64,000 bases of DNA from VRUE01 sp963706605 (GTDB taxonomy: Bacteria > Actinomycetota > Thermoleophilia > Solirubrobacterales > 70-9): contig OY970165.1 of assembly GCA_963706605.1 (NCBI GenBank), positions 2,170,001 to 2,234,000 of the forward strand, given 5' to 3'. A program made the position numbers and the translations under genes. The first letter of the stretch is position 1; each line of letters begins with the position of its first letter. Shown here one piece after another: positions 5,868 through 13,955 of this stretch. Below the pieces are notes generated by a model. The model made no database searches, was not told the origin of the DNA, and saw nothing but the letters and a program-made list of their open reading frames with translations.

Positions 5868-7394
5868 ATGGCTGGAAGCACCGAACCTCTGCTGGAAACT
5901 CGCGTGCAGATGGGGAACGCCAGCGAAAAGTTGGCAGCAAAGCAACCGGGCATCAAGTCGCTGCGAGAAGGCCGCTACGCCTGCATCCGCAGCTTCGAGG
6001 ACTACGAGGCGGGTAAAGACTATGTTGGGCCCGATCACCCGGTGCTCCGCATGCACCCAGAGCACTTCGCTCTCTTCGGCACCAGGGCTGCCGAGACCGC
6101 CATTAGGTCGGTTTCAAAAAGCGGGAGGCGCCGCGGGAAGACAAGCCGAGCTCAGTTGACCCCGGCCTCGGAAATCCGTAGTAGGGCCCCGTGGGCGCGG
6201 AGTGGTGAGCGCCCGGCGTCTCCTCAGATCCGGCGTGCCCGAGTGGTCGATGGGGATGCGATCTATGACCTCTCGACGGTCCGAGGCAACGCTGCCGATA
6301 CCGCGCCGATGACACGCGAGCTGCGGGACCGAGCTATGCGGGCGATTGAGCGGGCACGCTTCCCGCATGGCCGAGCCAACCCCGACTCAATCCGCGATCA
6401 TCTCGCGGGGTTGATCGATTCGACCGACGATGACAAAGGCAATCTCTGTCGTCATCTGCTGCTCACGGGGAGCCCTGAGTACCGGACACTCTTTGCGAAA
6501 GCAGCAGAAGGCAAGATGCTTTCCGCGGGAGAGAAGCGGGCTCTATCGCTGGATAGCGCGAGCGCAGGCTTCTTGGTCCCGTTCACCTTGGACCCAACCA
6601 TTGTTCCTACCTCCAGCGGGGTGATCAACCCACTGCGTGCTATCTCGCAAACCGGGACGACCCTGACCGACATTTGGCAAGGCGTCACTTCCGATGGGAT
6701 CAGCGCGGGCTATGGGGCTGAAGGCAGCGAAGCCGAAGACGACGCACCAACCCTCGATCGGCCCGAACTTGACATGGCCAAAGCCGACGCCTGGATCCCC
6801 GCTGCTTTCGAGATGGGTCAGGACTGGAGCGGCCTCGAGCCGGCAATCGCCGCATTGCTCCAGCGCTCCAAGGACGAACTGGAGGCGTCGAAGTTTCTCA
6901 CTGGCGATGGTGAAGAGGAGCCGTTCGGTCTATTGACCGGTGCCACCGAAATCAAAGAAACGGCGACCAAAGAAGTTCTCGCCGAGGTCGACCTAGAGAC
7001 GGTCGAAGAAGCACTCCCCGTGGGCTTTCTGGAACAAGCGCAGTGGCTCGGCAATCGATCAATTTTCAAGAAGATCCGTCATCTCCCTGTAGAAGGAGGC
7101 GCTCCGATCTGGGTCAAGTTCCCAGGGGAGAAGCCGGAGATCAACGGCATCACCGCCAACGAAATCTCCACGATGGATGCGACGTTGGCCGGCGGCAAAA
7201 AGGTTTTGATCCTCGGCGACTTCAGCTACTTCCTGATTGTCGATCGGATTGGGATGAGCATTCAGTTCATCCCCGAGATTCCTGGTTCGACCGGCCGTCC
7301 CACCGGCCAAGTCGGGATCTTCGCGATGTGGCGCAACAGCTCGAAGGTGCTCAGCAAAAAAGCTTTCTGCGTGCTGAAGGTTAAGGCGAGCTGA
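5868..7394 (+). CDS. HK97-fold major capsid protein with N-terminal extension
   Basis: 508 residues from the ATG at 5868, which has AGGAG 6 nt upstream. Residues from about 150 contain the delta-like helical region (RDRAMRAIERARFPHGR, LLLTGSPEYRTLFAKAAEG) and then the shell domain: RALSLDSASAGFLVPFTLDPTIVP, DAWIPAAFEMGQDW, KFLTGDGEEEPFGLL, SIFKKIRHL and YFLIVDRIGMSIQFIP, all typical of HK97-type capsids in actinophages. The first 75 residues (EGRYACIRSFEDYEAGKDYVG and HPVLRMHPEHFALFG) are extra compared with ordinary capsids and may be a fused small module. No protease or portal gene is beside it. Confidence 0.85.
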   Translation: MAGSTEPLLETRVQMGNASEKLAAKQPGIKSLREGRYACIRSFEDYEAGKDYVGPDHPVLRMHPEHFALFGTRAAETAIRSVSKSGRRRGKTSRAQLTPASEIRSRAPWARSGERPASPQIRRARVVDGDAIYDLSTVRGNAADTAPMTRELRDRAMRAIERARFPHGRANPDSIRDHLAGLIDSTDDDKGNLCRHLLLTGSPEYRTLFAKAAEGKMLSAGEKRALSLDSASAGFLVPFTLDPTIVPTSSGVINPLRAISQTGTTLTDIWQGVTSDGISAGYGAEGSEAEDDAPTLDRPELDMAKADAWIPAAFEMGQDWSGLEPAIAALLQRSKDELEASKFLTGDGEEEPFGLLTGATEIKETATKEVLAEVDLETVEEALPVGFLEQAQWLGNRSIFKKIRHLPVEGGAPIWVKFPGEKPEINGITANEISTMDATLAGGKKVLILGDFSYFLIVDRIGMSIQFIPEIPGSTGRPTGQVGIFAMWRNSSKVLSKKAFCVLKVKAS

Positions 7395-7396
7395 GC

Positions 7397-7672
7397 GTGT
7401 CACAGATTTCCGAAAAGAGTTTCCAACGAGGCGGAGCTTCTCAGTTCCGGGCCCACCCTCGGGCATCGACTGACGGTTCGGTGCTGGAAAGTGGAAGCAC
7501 GGCTCTAAGTCCTCTGCTTCCAACAGCGGTCGACCACTGCCCTCGCCGTGATGGCACTTCGCGGCGCCCGCGGCGGGGGCAGAAGGTTAAAAAGGGGGGG
7601 TACCCCTCGATGTCTGGCCGCTCGCCGCGCGACACCGGCTCCGCCCTCGTCGCGAAAAAAAGAGCGATCTGA
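7397..7672 (+). CDS. Doubtful small basic protein between capsid and terminase genes
   Basis: An open frame of 91 residues from a GTG 2 nt after the capsid stop. It is Ser/Arg-rich with no recognisable domain and contains a run of G's. It may be a minor gene, or the 294-bp gap between 7395 and 7688 may be non-coding. Codon use is not convincing. Confidence 0.2.
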   Translation: MSQISEKSFQRGGASQFRAHPRASTDGSVLESGSTALSPLLPTAVDHCPRRDGTSRRPRRGQKVKKGGYPSMSGRSPRDTGSALVAKKRAI

Positions 7673-7688
7673 AGGGGGGCGGGTCTGA

Positions 7689-8069
7689 GTGGCTGCCACG
7701 AAATTCCTCACAGAGACCCGCCAGGCGATCGTTGACCTAGTCAGTGACGGCCTCTGCCTGAAAGACGCAGCGCGGGTGGCTGACGTCCGTGAGAAGACCT
7801 TGAAGGGCTGGCTCACCCGAGGGCGCAAAGAAGCCAGCGGCTCGTATCGGGAATTTGCTGACGCGATTGACGTGGCGCGGCGGGAGGCAGAAGCGCGCGA
7901 GAAGCCGATGGACCGAGACGAGCTGAAGCTGGTTGTTTCGCGGGCCGCCAAGAATGGATCGGTAGCCGCTCAGAAGCTCTACTGGAAAATCCTGCACAGG
8001 GGTACCTCTTCGCCAGGGACATCGAACGACGCCTTCGCAGGGCTCGACGACGCGAGCCGGGAGAGCTGA
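7689..8069 (+). CDS. Terminase small-subunit-like DNA-binding protein
   Basis: 126 residues. TETRQAIVDLVSDGLCLKDAARVADVREKTLKGWLTRGRKEASGSYREFADAIDVARREAEAR is the helix-turn-helix plus helical hairpin of small terminase subunits and related phage proteins, which recognise packaging sites. The GTG start at 7689 has an AAGGGGGG-type purine run upstream. The stop overlaps the tape measure start. No large terminase follows, so packaging would need a partner from elsewhere. Confidence 0.6.
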   Translation: MAATKFLTETRQAIVDLVSDGLCLKDAARVADVREKTLKGWLTRGRKEASGSYREFADAIDVARREAEAREKPMDRDELKLVVSRAAKNGSVAAQKLYWKILHRGTSSPGTSNDAFAGLDDASRES

Positions 8070-10789
8070 TGTCCGGGCCCTCCAGCAGCATCGACGTCTT
8101 CCTGAAATTACATGGCCAGAGGGCCTTCAAAAAGGAAGTCGCTGCTTCGGGCGCCGAGCTGGAGGCGATGGGGCTGAAGGGCGCCAAAGCAGTGGCGGCC
8201 TTTGCCAACTCGGGTGAGAAGCTGAAGAAGTTCGGCAAATCCTGGACCCATCATGTGACCCTGCCAATGGTCGGATTGGGCATTGTCGCGGGGAAGATGG
8301 CAGTCGACTTTCACCAGTCGATGTCGCTCATCCAGACGCAGGCCGGCGCCTCGGCCAAGGAAACGCACTTCCTCGAAAAGTCGGTGTTGGGGATGGCGAA
8401 GGCATCGAAGTTCGGGCCGAATGAACTAGCAGAGGCACTCTTCCGGGTTCGCTCCGCCGGCTTCAAAGCGAAGCAAGCTATGGATGTACTCGGCCAAGGG
8501 AAAAACCTCGCCACGATGGGGGGAAGCGACCTCGAGATGACGACCAAAGCCCTGACGGGCGCTGCGAAGTCGCTCGGGAAGGAGAAGTTGGGCCAGCTCC
8601 GAGGGCTGGCCGCGGAAATGAACGCCATCGTCGGCACCGGCGACATGCGGATGGAAGAACTCCAAGAGGCGTTGTCGACGGGCGTGCTCCCGGCGTTTGT
8701 AAGCGCCGGGCTTGGTATGCGTGACTACGGCTCAGCGCTCACCGTGATGACCGATCGCAATGTCCCTGCGGTTGTCGCCTCAATGCGGCTCCGTACCGCG
8801 ATCTCGATGCTGGTTCCTCACACCAAGAAAGCAGAAGAAGCCCTCGGTGCGGTTGGAATCAAATCCGAAGACATGGCCGACATCATGCGCAAAAAGGGCT
8901 TGCCGCAGACGATCAAATTCCTCGCAGATCACCTAGACAAGCTCTCTAAGAACAAGGCCAACAGGACGATGATCGAAGCATTCGGAGGTGCAAAATCGAG
9001 CGCCACGATCGAGATGCTCGTCCAGAACGTCAGCGAATTGCCCGAAAAATGGGACCTCATCGCCAGAGGTGTTGGCAAATACAACCATCAGCTCAAGATC
9101 GCCGAAGAACAGCCGGGGACGAAACTCGCCACGGCGTGGTCGAGCGTGCAGGTCTCGCTCATCGAACTGGGAGACACCTTGCTCCCCGCCGCGGTGCCGG
9201 CGTTCGAAAAACTGACTACAGCGGCGGTCGGATTCGGCCATGTGTTTACTGGGCTGCCGTCCAATGTCCAGGCTGCCACGCTGGGGCTGCTGGTCCTCAC
9301 TGGGCCGGTGGCGAGCGGGCTGGGATATTTCGCATCAGGTATGGGGCGTGCGCTCGTCCTTACGAAAAAGCTGGCCCTGGCCGGCAAAGATATTCAGGCC
9401 TTTTCCTGGGCGATGCAGAACGGTCAGACGATGGCGGGCGCGTCTGCATATGCATTCCAAGGTTCAGGGGTTGCCGCTGCCGCACAGGTTGCCAAGGGAT
9501 TTGCCTACAGCATTGGCCCCATGCTGGCGGCCTATGGGATAGCGAATATCGCCATCTCTGGCAGTGAAGGCCAATGGGCGGACGCCGGATTCAAGGCCGG
9601 GGGCGCACTGGTTGGCGGAATCCTCGGGTCTGTTATTCCGGGTGGCACCCTGATTGGCGCTGGTCTCGGCTCGGTTATAGGCGGCAAACTGGCCGACCAG
9701 CTCAACGAAGCCGGAGTCTTCGGCCAGCGCTATACCCCGCTCGTCCGACGGATTGCTCTTGGCTCAAAAGAAGCGACTTACTGGTTTGGTGAACAGAAGT
9801 TGGCCTCGCAGGCTCTCGCGGGGGCCGAAGGTCGACTCGTAGCAGCCCACCATCGTCAGCATTCGGCCATAGCCGGCGTCAAAGACGCCCAGGCGCATCT
9901 CACCGCGATGGTGAGGAAATACGGAGCTGGGGCTCGCCCAGTCATTCGAGCGGAAGGGACGCTCGCACAGAAGCGCTGGGGGGTCGCCAAAGCCACGCAG
10001 GCAATCCACGACAAGGAAAAGCTTCGTGGGATCGCCCTTGCAGGCGCGAAAGCTGACTTCCGTTGGTCGATCGCCACTGAGAAAGAACAGATTCACCTTC
10101 TGGGTCTCAGAGCTAAGCGCCTAGGTCATCTCTTGCACTACGAACAGTTTCATGGCGCAAGCCGGGAACGACTCGGAGAAATCGGCAAGCGGATCGGCAA
10201 CGTTCTTGGAGCCCTCCATGGCGAAGAACGCAAGCTGAAAATTACGGGAGGAAACGCCGCGAAACAGGTCGGCGAGAAATGGGCCAACACGATGCTCAAC
10301 ATGAGCACGGTGATGTTGAAGTTTGAAACCCGCCCGTTCGAAACGAAACTTGATCACCTGGGCGAAAACCCTGGGCCAAAAAAGCTATCCGAAGGCTTTA
10401 AGGAAATGAGTAAACAGACCAGTGGCTTGCTCAAACACTTCACCGGCATGGTGGAAGAAGCCAACCAGCAGGCCCAGGAACTCGAAAGCCGAAGCCTTCC
10501 AAGCTTCGAAGCTTTCCCGGGCCTGGTTCCCAAACGACATCGATCCCCGCACCACGGCAGGGGCAGAGGGCATATGCCCGCAGGTCCCCAGCGCACCAAT
10601 CGGCAACCAAGACGGCGCGACATGCTGGCGATCCCTGCGCCCAAGAGGAACCAGCTAACTACGAGTGGGGGACTGGCTGGGCAACTGGGCAACTTCGAGA
10701 TCAACCTCCACCAACCGATCGAACTCGACGGCAAGGTGATTGCCGAGAGCGTCACTCGTCATGCAGCAAAGTCCGCTTCCAGGAACTAG
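8069..10789 (+). CDS. Phage tail tape measure protein
   Basis: 906 residues. The N-terminal 350 residues carry the tape measure core domain: SLIQTQAGASAKE, FGPNELAEALFRVRSAGFKAKQAMDVL, GTGDMRMEELQEAL and a GGAKSSATIEMLVQNV segment. Hydrophobic Gly/Ala-rich stretches follow at about 390-430 and 505-545 (GGALVGGILGSVIPGGTLI), then long helical parts. The C-terminus PIELDGKVIAESVTRHA is typical of actinophage tape measures. It would set tail length and enter the membrane on infection. Tail tube, tail chaperone and baseplate genes are absent nearby. Confidence 0.85.
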   Translation: MSGPSSSIDVFLKLHGQRAFKKEVAASGAELEAMGLKGAKAVAAFANSGEKLKKFGKSWTHHVTLPMVGLGIVAGKMAVDFHQSMSLIQTQAGASAKETHFLEKSVLGMAKASKFGPNELAEALFRVRSAGFKAKQAMDVLGQGKNLATMGGSDLEMTTKALTGAAKSLGKEKLGQLRGLAAEMNAIVGTGDMRMEELQEALSTGVLPAFVSAGLGMRDYGSALTVMTDRNVPAVVASMRLRTAISMLVPHTKKAEEALGAVGIKSEDMADIMRKKGLPQTIKFLADHLDKLSKNKANRTMIEAFGGAKSSATIEMLVQNVSELPEKWDLIARGVGKYNHQLKIAEEQPGTKLATAWSSVQVSLIELGDTLLPAAVPAFEKLTTAAVGFGHVFTGLPSNVQAATLGLLVLTGPVASGLGYFASGMGRALVLTKKLALAGKDIQAFSWAMQNGQTMAGASAYAFQGSGVAAAAQVAKGFAYSIGPMLAAYGIANIAISGSEGQWADAGFKAGGALVGGILGSVIPGGTLIGAGLGSVIGGKLADQLNEAGVFGQRYTPLVRRIALGSKEATYWFGEQKLASQALAGAEGRLVAAHHRQHSAIAGVKDAQAHLTAMVRKYGAGARPVIRAEGTLAQKRWGVAKATQAIHDKEKLRGIALAGAKADFRWSIATEKEQIHLLGLRAKRLGHLLHYEQFHGASRERLGEIGKRIGNVLGALHGEERKLKITGGNAAKQVGEKWANTMLNMSTVMLKFETRPFETKLDHLGENPGPKKLSEGFKEMSKQTSGLLKHFTGMVEEANQQAQELESRSLPSFEAFPGLVPKRHRSPHHGRGRGHMPAGPQRTNRQPRRRDMLAIPAPKRNQLTTSGGLAGQLGNFEINLHQPIELDGKVIAESVTRHAAKSASRN

Positions 10790-10801
10790 ATAGAGGAGAG
10801 A

Positions 10802-11122
10802 ATGACAATGACGGATCCCAAGTGGAACCTCGCTGACTTTCGTAGACGCTTTCCTGGCGTGAATAGAAGGGCAACACGCGCCATGCTCGACATCTGCAAT
10901 GCGGCGATCAGAAATGGCCTTACTCGCGAGGAGGTTGCGGATGTCCTCACGGGTCTTTCGGCGGGCCATCCCGGCGGGGGTATCCCAACCGATGTTCTTA
11001 TTGGAGCCCTTGCTCAACGCGCCTTTCCCATCAGCGAGGGTGAGCGCGAGGCCCTCAACCTTCCCACGGCAACGGAGATCGCTCGAGAGGCGATCGATTC
11101 TGTTGACGCCCCGCTGACCTAG
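10802..11122 (+). CDS. Small hypothetical protein after the tape measure
   Basis: 106 residues (KWNLADFRRRFPGVNRRATRAMLDICNAAIRNGLTREEVADVLTGL) with a helical, possibly DNA-binding character. GAGGAG lies just upstream of the ATG. It is the last gene of the rightward group; the next two genes point the other way. No family is recognised. Confidence 0.6.
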   Translation: MTMTDPKWNLADFRRRFPGVNRRATRAMLDICNAAIRNGLTREEVADVLTGLSAGHPGGGIPTDVLIGALAQRAFPISEGEREALNLPTATEIAREAIDSVDAPLT

Positions 11123-11132
11123 CCAATGAGCA

Positions 11133-11801
11133 CTAGCTCCCGTGGTCGAATACATAGACCATCCGATCCCCGAAGCGATTTCGGCAGCGGACACTCTCAT
11201 GGCCGTAGAGGGGCTGTTCGCTCCCCGGCGGGGAGTGCCGGACCTGAACATGGGTGTGGCAACTGAAGCTGTGAATTACGAAGCCGAGTTCTTCCCGCCC
11301 TCCTCGTTCGTAGCGGAAGGCCTTCGGTGGAGAGAGACGCGAGTGGAGGGCCATCCAGGCATGGACTGCGCTAGCGATCCCCGCTGCCCAGCCGCACGGC
11401 AGGCCGAGTGCGGACAACCGTATCGGCACACCGTTGTCCCGCCCCTGGAGTCCGTGGTGGCTGCACTGCTTCCATCGGCGCGACTGGCCGGGGCTGACCA
11501 GAAGACCTGGCGTAGACCAGTGCGCCGAGCGCCACTGGTCGCTATCGGGTTCCGCGATGGCTTCCCCGACACGGACCTTGCCATGCCAGATGAAGCGAAA
11601 CTCGCAGTTGAGCCCAGCGGCCACCTGGTTGTTGCCTGGGCAGTTCGCAAAGAGGCGGGAGGCTCCGGGCCACTGCTCTCGAACCTTCGCTGCTATCGCG
11701 GCATCGGCAGCTGGGAATCCCTGCGCAGTTGCTCCCACGGGCCAGGCAAGGGCAGCAGCAGTAAGGGCTGCGACGCCGAGGCGGGTCACGCTCGCACGCA
11801 C
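11133..11801 (-). CDS. Secreted Cys-containing protein
   Basis: 222 residues from a GTG at 11801. A signal peptide (VTRLGVAALTAAALAWPVGATAQ) is followed by a domain with CPGNNQVAAGLNCEFRFIWHGKVRVGEAI and a second part ending LSALGLPCGWA, FSCHTHVQ and VRCRNRFGDRMVYVF. Conserved-looking cysteines suggest disulfides. Similar exported proteins of unknown function are common in Thermoleophilia, which is established only from my recollection of the family. It follows a regulator on the same strand and points against the phage genes, so it is probably cargo. Confidence 0.65.
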   Translation of the reverse strand: MRASVTRLGVAALTAAALAWPVGATAQGFPAADAAIAAKVREQWPGASRLFANCPGNNQVAAGLNCEFRFIWHGKVRVGEAIAEPDSDQWRSAHWSTPGLLVSPGQSRRWKQCSHHGLQGRDNGVPIRLSALGLPCGWAAGIASAVHAWMALHSRLSPPKAFRYERGGREELGFVIHSFSCHTHVQVRHSPPGSEQPLYGHESVRCRNRFGDRMVYVFDHGS

Positions 11802-11808
11802 CGTGGAG

Positions 11809-12027
11809 TCATATACGGCATGCTCGCCCCTCGCTATCGAATGCAACCAAGCGGCAGGCCACCAGCACGCGGACATGGTAGCCAGCGAGCGCCGTCTCCA
11901 GGCCAAACGCTCGCGCCAGGTTATCCAGCGATACCGGCTTCTCCGCGGCAGCGATGCGTTGTTGCAGTGTTGCCCGGATCGGGTGGTGGAGAGCACGGAC
12001 AAGCGCTCGGGAACCTCGCAGGCCCAT
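11809..12027 (-). CDS. Short ArsR-like winged-helix regulator
   Basis: 72 residues: RALHHPIRATLQQRIAAAEKPVSLDNLARAFGLETALAGYHVRVLVACRLVAFDSEGRACRI. This matches the HPIR start and YHVRVL recognition-helix pattern of ArsR-type repressors, but it stops right after the wing, so the effector or dimer part is missing or minimal. GGGAG precedes the ATG. It stands 7 nt before the secreted-protein gene and probably shares its promoter at 12057-12085. Confidence 0.65.
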   Translation of the reverse strand: MGLRGSRALVRALHHPIRATLQQRIAAAEKPVSLDNLARAFGLETALAGYHVRVLVACRLVAFDSEGRACRI

Positions 12028-12056
12028 ATCGGGAACTCCCTTCTAGCTCAATCGGA

Positions 12057-12085
12057 ATAGATCGGTCTAGGTACCCTATGACAAT
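12057..12085 (-). promoter_or_regulatory. Promoter of the reverse-strand cargo pair
   Basis: On the reverse strand TTGTCA (12085-12080) and TCTATT (12062-12057) are separated by 17 nt. It stands about 30 nt upstream of the ArsR-like ATG. The divergent XRE gene lies on the other side. Confidence 0.55.
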
Positions 12086-12127
12086 CTGGCAGGTTGCGAT
12101 ACGGGAGGCGCGGCGAACCTGCGCAAA

Positions 12128-12355
12128 GTGCCCGCCCGTTCCGACACCCCTCCCGCTGCTTTCGCTGCCAACGTCGAGCGCATCCGGCAGAAGCGCGGAC
12201 TCACTCAGGAGCAGCTGGGGTGGGCGTCGGGCATCCACCAGACGGCCGTCGCTCGGATCGAGAGCGGCGAGCGCAAACCGACGCTCGAAACGGTCTTCAA
12301 GCTCGCGCGTGGGCTGGAGGTTCCTCCCGCCGAGCTGTTTGCCGGGATCGACTGA
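12128..12355 (+). CDS. XRE-family helix-turn-helix regulator
   Basis: 75 residues: AANVERIRQKRGLTQEQLGWASGIHQTAVARIESGERKPTLETVFKLARGLEVPPAELFAGID, a complete Cro/C1-type domain with nothing added. It probably represses the early operon at 12581. The GTG at 12128 is used; a CTG three codons upstream would sit better behind GGAGG at about 12106, so the start is uncertain. Confidence 0.8.
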   Translation: MPARSDTPPAAFAANVERIRQKRGLTQEQLGWASGIHQTAVARIESGERKPTLETVFKLARGLEVPPAELFAGID

Positions 12356-12378
12356 GCGCCAAGCGCAGCCAGCCAGCC

Positions 12379-12408
12379 TTGACGCGCTGCTGCCTGCGGG
12401 TGTAGCCT
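12379..12408 (+). promoter_or_regulatory. Promoter of the early/integrase operon
   Basis: TTGACG and TAGCCT are separated by 18 nt. It lies after the XRE gene and before a 170-nt leader leading to the gene at 12581. Confidence 0.6.
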
Positions 12409-12422
12409 CGCGAGCAATAAGC

Positions 12423-12451
12423 GGGGCCGGCGTGCGGAAACACCCGGCCCC
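12423..12451 (+). other. Leader hairpin downstream of the early promoter
   Basis: GGGGCCGG pairs with CCGGCCCC at 12444-12451 around a 13-nt loop. It would be in the 5' leader of the early transcript and may slow or regulate it. The rest of 12452-12580 shows no gene. Confidence 0.35.
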
Positions 12452-12580
12452 TGGCGCTCGGCTCAGTCAGACCAGGCCGAACGCGAGGGGAAGGGTACCC
12501 ATGTTGGCGGCCTCGGAAAAGCGGCCCCCGGCGGCGTTGGCGCGCCAACCGAGGGCCTGACCACCGGGAGGTCTTTCCCA

Positions 12581-12925
12581 ATGGCTAGAAAAAATGATCC
12601 AACCAATGGCGGCGGAACCATCGCGGCCCTTCGGAAGGCGCTGGGGCTAATGCACGGTTCGGCTGCGCAGCTCTACGACATCGCGGAAGGGCTGGATGGG
12701 GAGACGCAGGAGGCGATCGAGGTGATCGCCGGGGACCTTGACAGCGGGCAGTCCGGGATCCGCCACAAGCACCTCGCGCAGTTGACGATCCCAGGCGACT
12801 ACATCGAGGCGTTCCGCCAAGGGTTGCTGCGCGAACTGAAGTTCAACGGCGACTGGTTGGCAGAGCAAGCCGCCGAGGCCAACGAGGGCCGAGCGCAGGC
12901 CGAGCGCGAGGCGGTGGCTGCCTGA
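12581..12925 (+). CDS. Early-operon hypothetical protein
   Basis: 114 residues (GGTIAALRKALGLMHGSAAQLYDIAEGLDGETQEAIEVIAGDLDSGQSGIRH). GGGAGGT lies upstream of the ATG. Likely all helical. It begins a string of five small genes joined by stop/start overlaps that ends with the integrase. No family is recognised. Confidence 0.6.
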   Translation: MARKNDPTNGGGTIAALRKALGLMHGSAAQLYDIAEGLDGETQEAIEVIAGDLDSGQSGIRHKHLAQLTIPGDYIEAFRQGLLRELKFNGDWLAEQAAEANEGRAQAEREAVAA

Positions 12926-13347
12926 TGGCGCGCAAGCTGACCGTTGAGCAAGCCGATTTGCTCGCCGAGCACGTCGCATGGAAGTTCGAGGGGGAGACGG
13001 AGAGATGCGGGTCTCCCGAGGCGGTTCTCAAGGCCGCCGAGGTTGTGGCTCCCTTGATCGACCTCATCCGTAGCCTTGTCGAGCGTCGGGAGTTCGACGA
13101 CAGGGAGCTGGTCGCGAAGTTTGCGGCCGAGTGGCTAGGCCACACCGGGGCAACCGTGGGTTCCGAAAGCGAAGGCTTGGAGCACATTCGCGAGGGCAAC
13201 CAGGATTACTTCTTCTGCGAGGGAGGCCAGGCGGGGAGCGAACAGGCCGCTGAAAGGCAGATCGCGGAATATGTCGCCGAGTCGCGCATGTGGCGAGAAA
13301 TCCTCGACACGGCGAATGGTCGTCGGGCCGAGGCGGTGAGCGCCTGA
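12925..13347 (+). CDS. Early-operon hypothetical protein
   Basis: 140 residues, acidic, helical (LTVEQADLLAEHVAWKFEGETERCGSPEAVLKAAEVVAPLIDLIRSLVE). The start overlaps the preceding stop (TGATG) and its end overlaps the next start in the same way. No family is recognised. Confidence 0.6.
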   Translation: MARKLTVEQADLLAEHVAWKFEGETERCGSPEAVLKAAEVVAPLIDLIRSLVERREFDDRELVAKFAAEWLGHTGATVGSESEGLEHIREGNQDYFFCEGGQAGSEQAAERQIAEYVAESRMWREILDTANGRRAEAVSA

Positions 13348-13538
13348 TGGAACACCTGACGCCCGAGGAACAGCGAAAGATCAACGTGCTCGCCGTCGCG
13401 CTGCGCGAAGTCGAGCATGGGTGCCCCGGCCTTTCCTCGCCCTGCCAACGCGCGGTCGAGACCGTCGCCAGGATGATGGCTAGACGTGAGGACCGGCGGG
13501 CGCCTGCGTCTCGACCTCTGAGGGCGGTGAGCGCCTGA
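13347..13538 (+). CDS. Early-operon small protein
   Basis: 63 residues (MEHLTPEEQRKINVLAVALREVEH). The C-terminal sequence AVSA is the same as that of the preceding gene, and both end in the same GGTGAGCGCCTGATGG junction, which suggests duplication or recombination at the gene boundaries. Coupled to its neighbours by TGATG overlaps. Function unknown. Confidence 0.5.
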   Translation: MEHLTPEEQRKINVLAVALREVEHGCPGLSSPCQRAVETVARMMARREDRRAPASRPLRAVSA

Positions 13539-13762
13539 TGGCTATCCAAGTTGTGCCCGCCCCGGCCCCGGTCCCCTCGCCCCCCGAGCAGTCGGATGCA
13601 CGGCATCGGGTGGAGCTCGCAGAAGCCCTCGTGGCAATACGACGCGCATCGGTCTCACCGCTTCTGCCGGATCACGCCCAGGCAGTAGTGGGAGCAACGG
13701 CATCCCTGCTCGAATTGTTCGCGCCGAGTTCGGTGTTGACCCTCATAGGGGACGAGAGCTGA
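13538..13762 (+). CDS. Early-operon small protein
   Basis: 74 residues with a Pro-rich start and a helical remainder (RHRVELAEALVAIRRASVSPLLPDHAQAVVGATASLLELF). Overlaps both neighbours by one base (TGATG). No family is recognised. Confidence 0.5.
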   Translation: MAIQVVPAPAPVPSPPEQSDARHRVELAEALVAIRRASVSPLLPDHAQAVVGATASLLELFAPSSVLTLIGDES

Positions 13763-13953
13763 TGGCCCCCCACAAGTCAGAGGAGGGGAAGCTCAAGGAG
13801 GTGGCCCGACGCATGGTGGAGTTTTCCTGCCGCGAGCAAGGGCTGGAGGTGCAGATCACCGATCCGGTCGTCATCGGGAAGGTCGCAGCGATCTTGCGGC
13901 CTGATTCAAATGCGCCACGTGGGTACCACAAAAGCGGCAAGGGAAGGGGGTAG
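13762..13953 (+). CDS. Early-operon small protein next to integrase
   Basis: 63 residues (EEGKLKEVARRMVEFSCREQGLEVQITDPVVIGKVAAILRPD), basic at both ends. Its stop is 2 nt before the integrase ATG. Could be a directionality or regulatory factor by position only. Confidence 0.5.
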   Translation: MAPHKSEEGKLKEVARRMVEFSCREQGLEVQITDPVVIGKVAAILRPDSNAPRGYHKSGKGRG

Positions 13954-13955
13954 CG

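Noticed and set aside
11142..12560. Long forward open frame of 472 codons
   Set aside because: It lies opposite the secreted protein and ArsR-like genes, which have a signal peptide, a promoter and family motifs, and it also runs through the XRE gene in another frame. It has no domain of its own.
12423..12560. Riboswitch in the early-operon leader
   Set aside because: One hairpin is clear, but no known riboswitch core could be matched.
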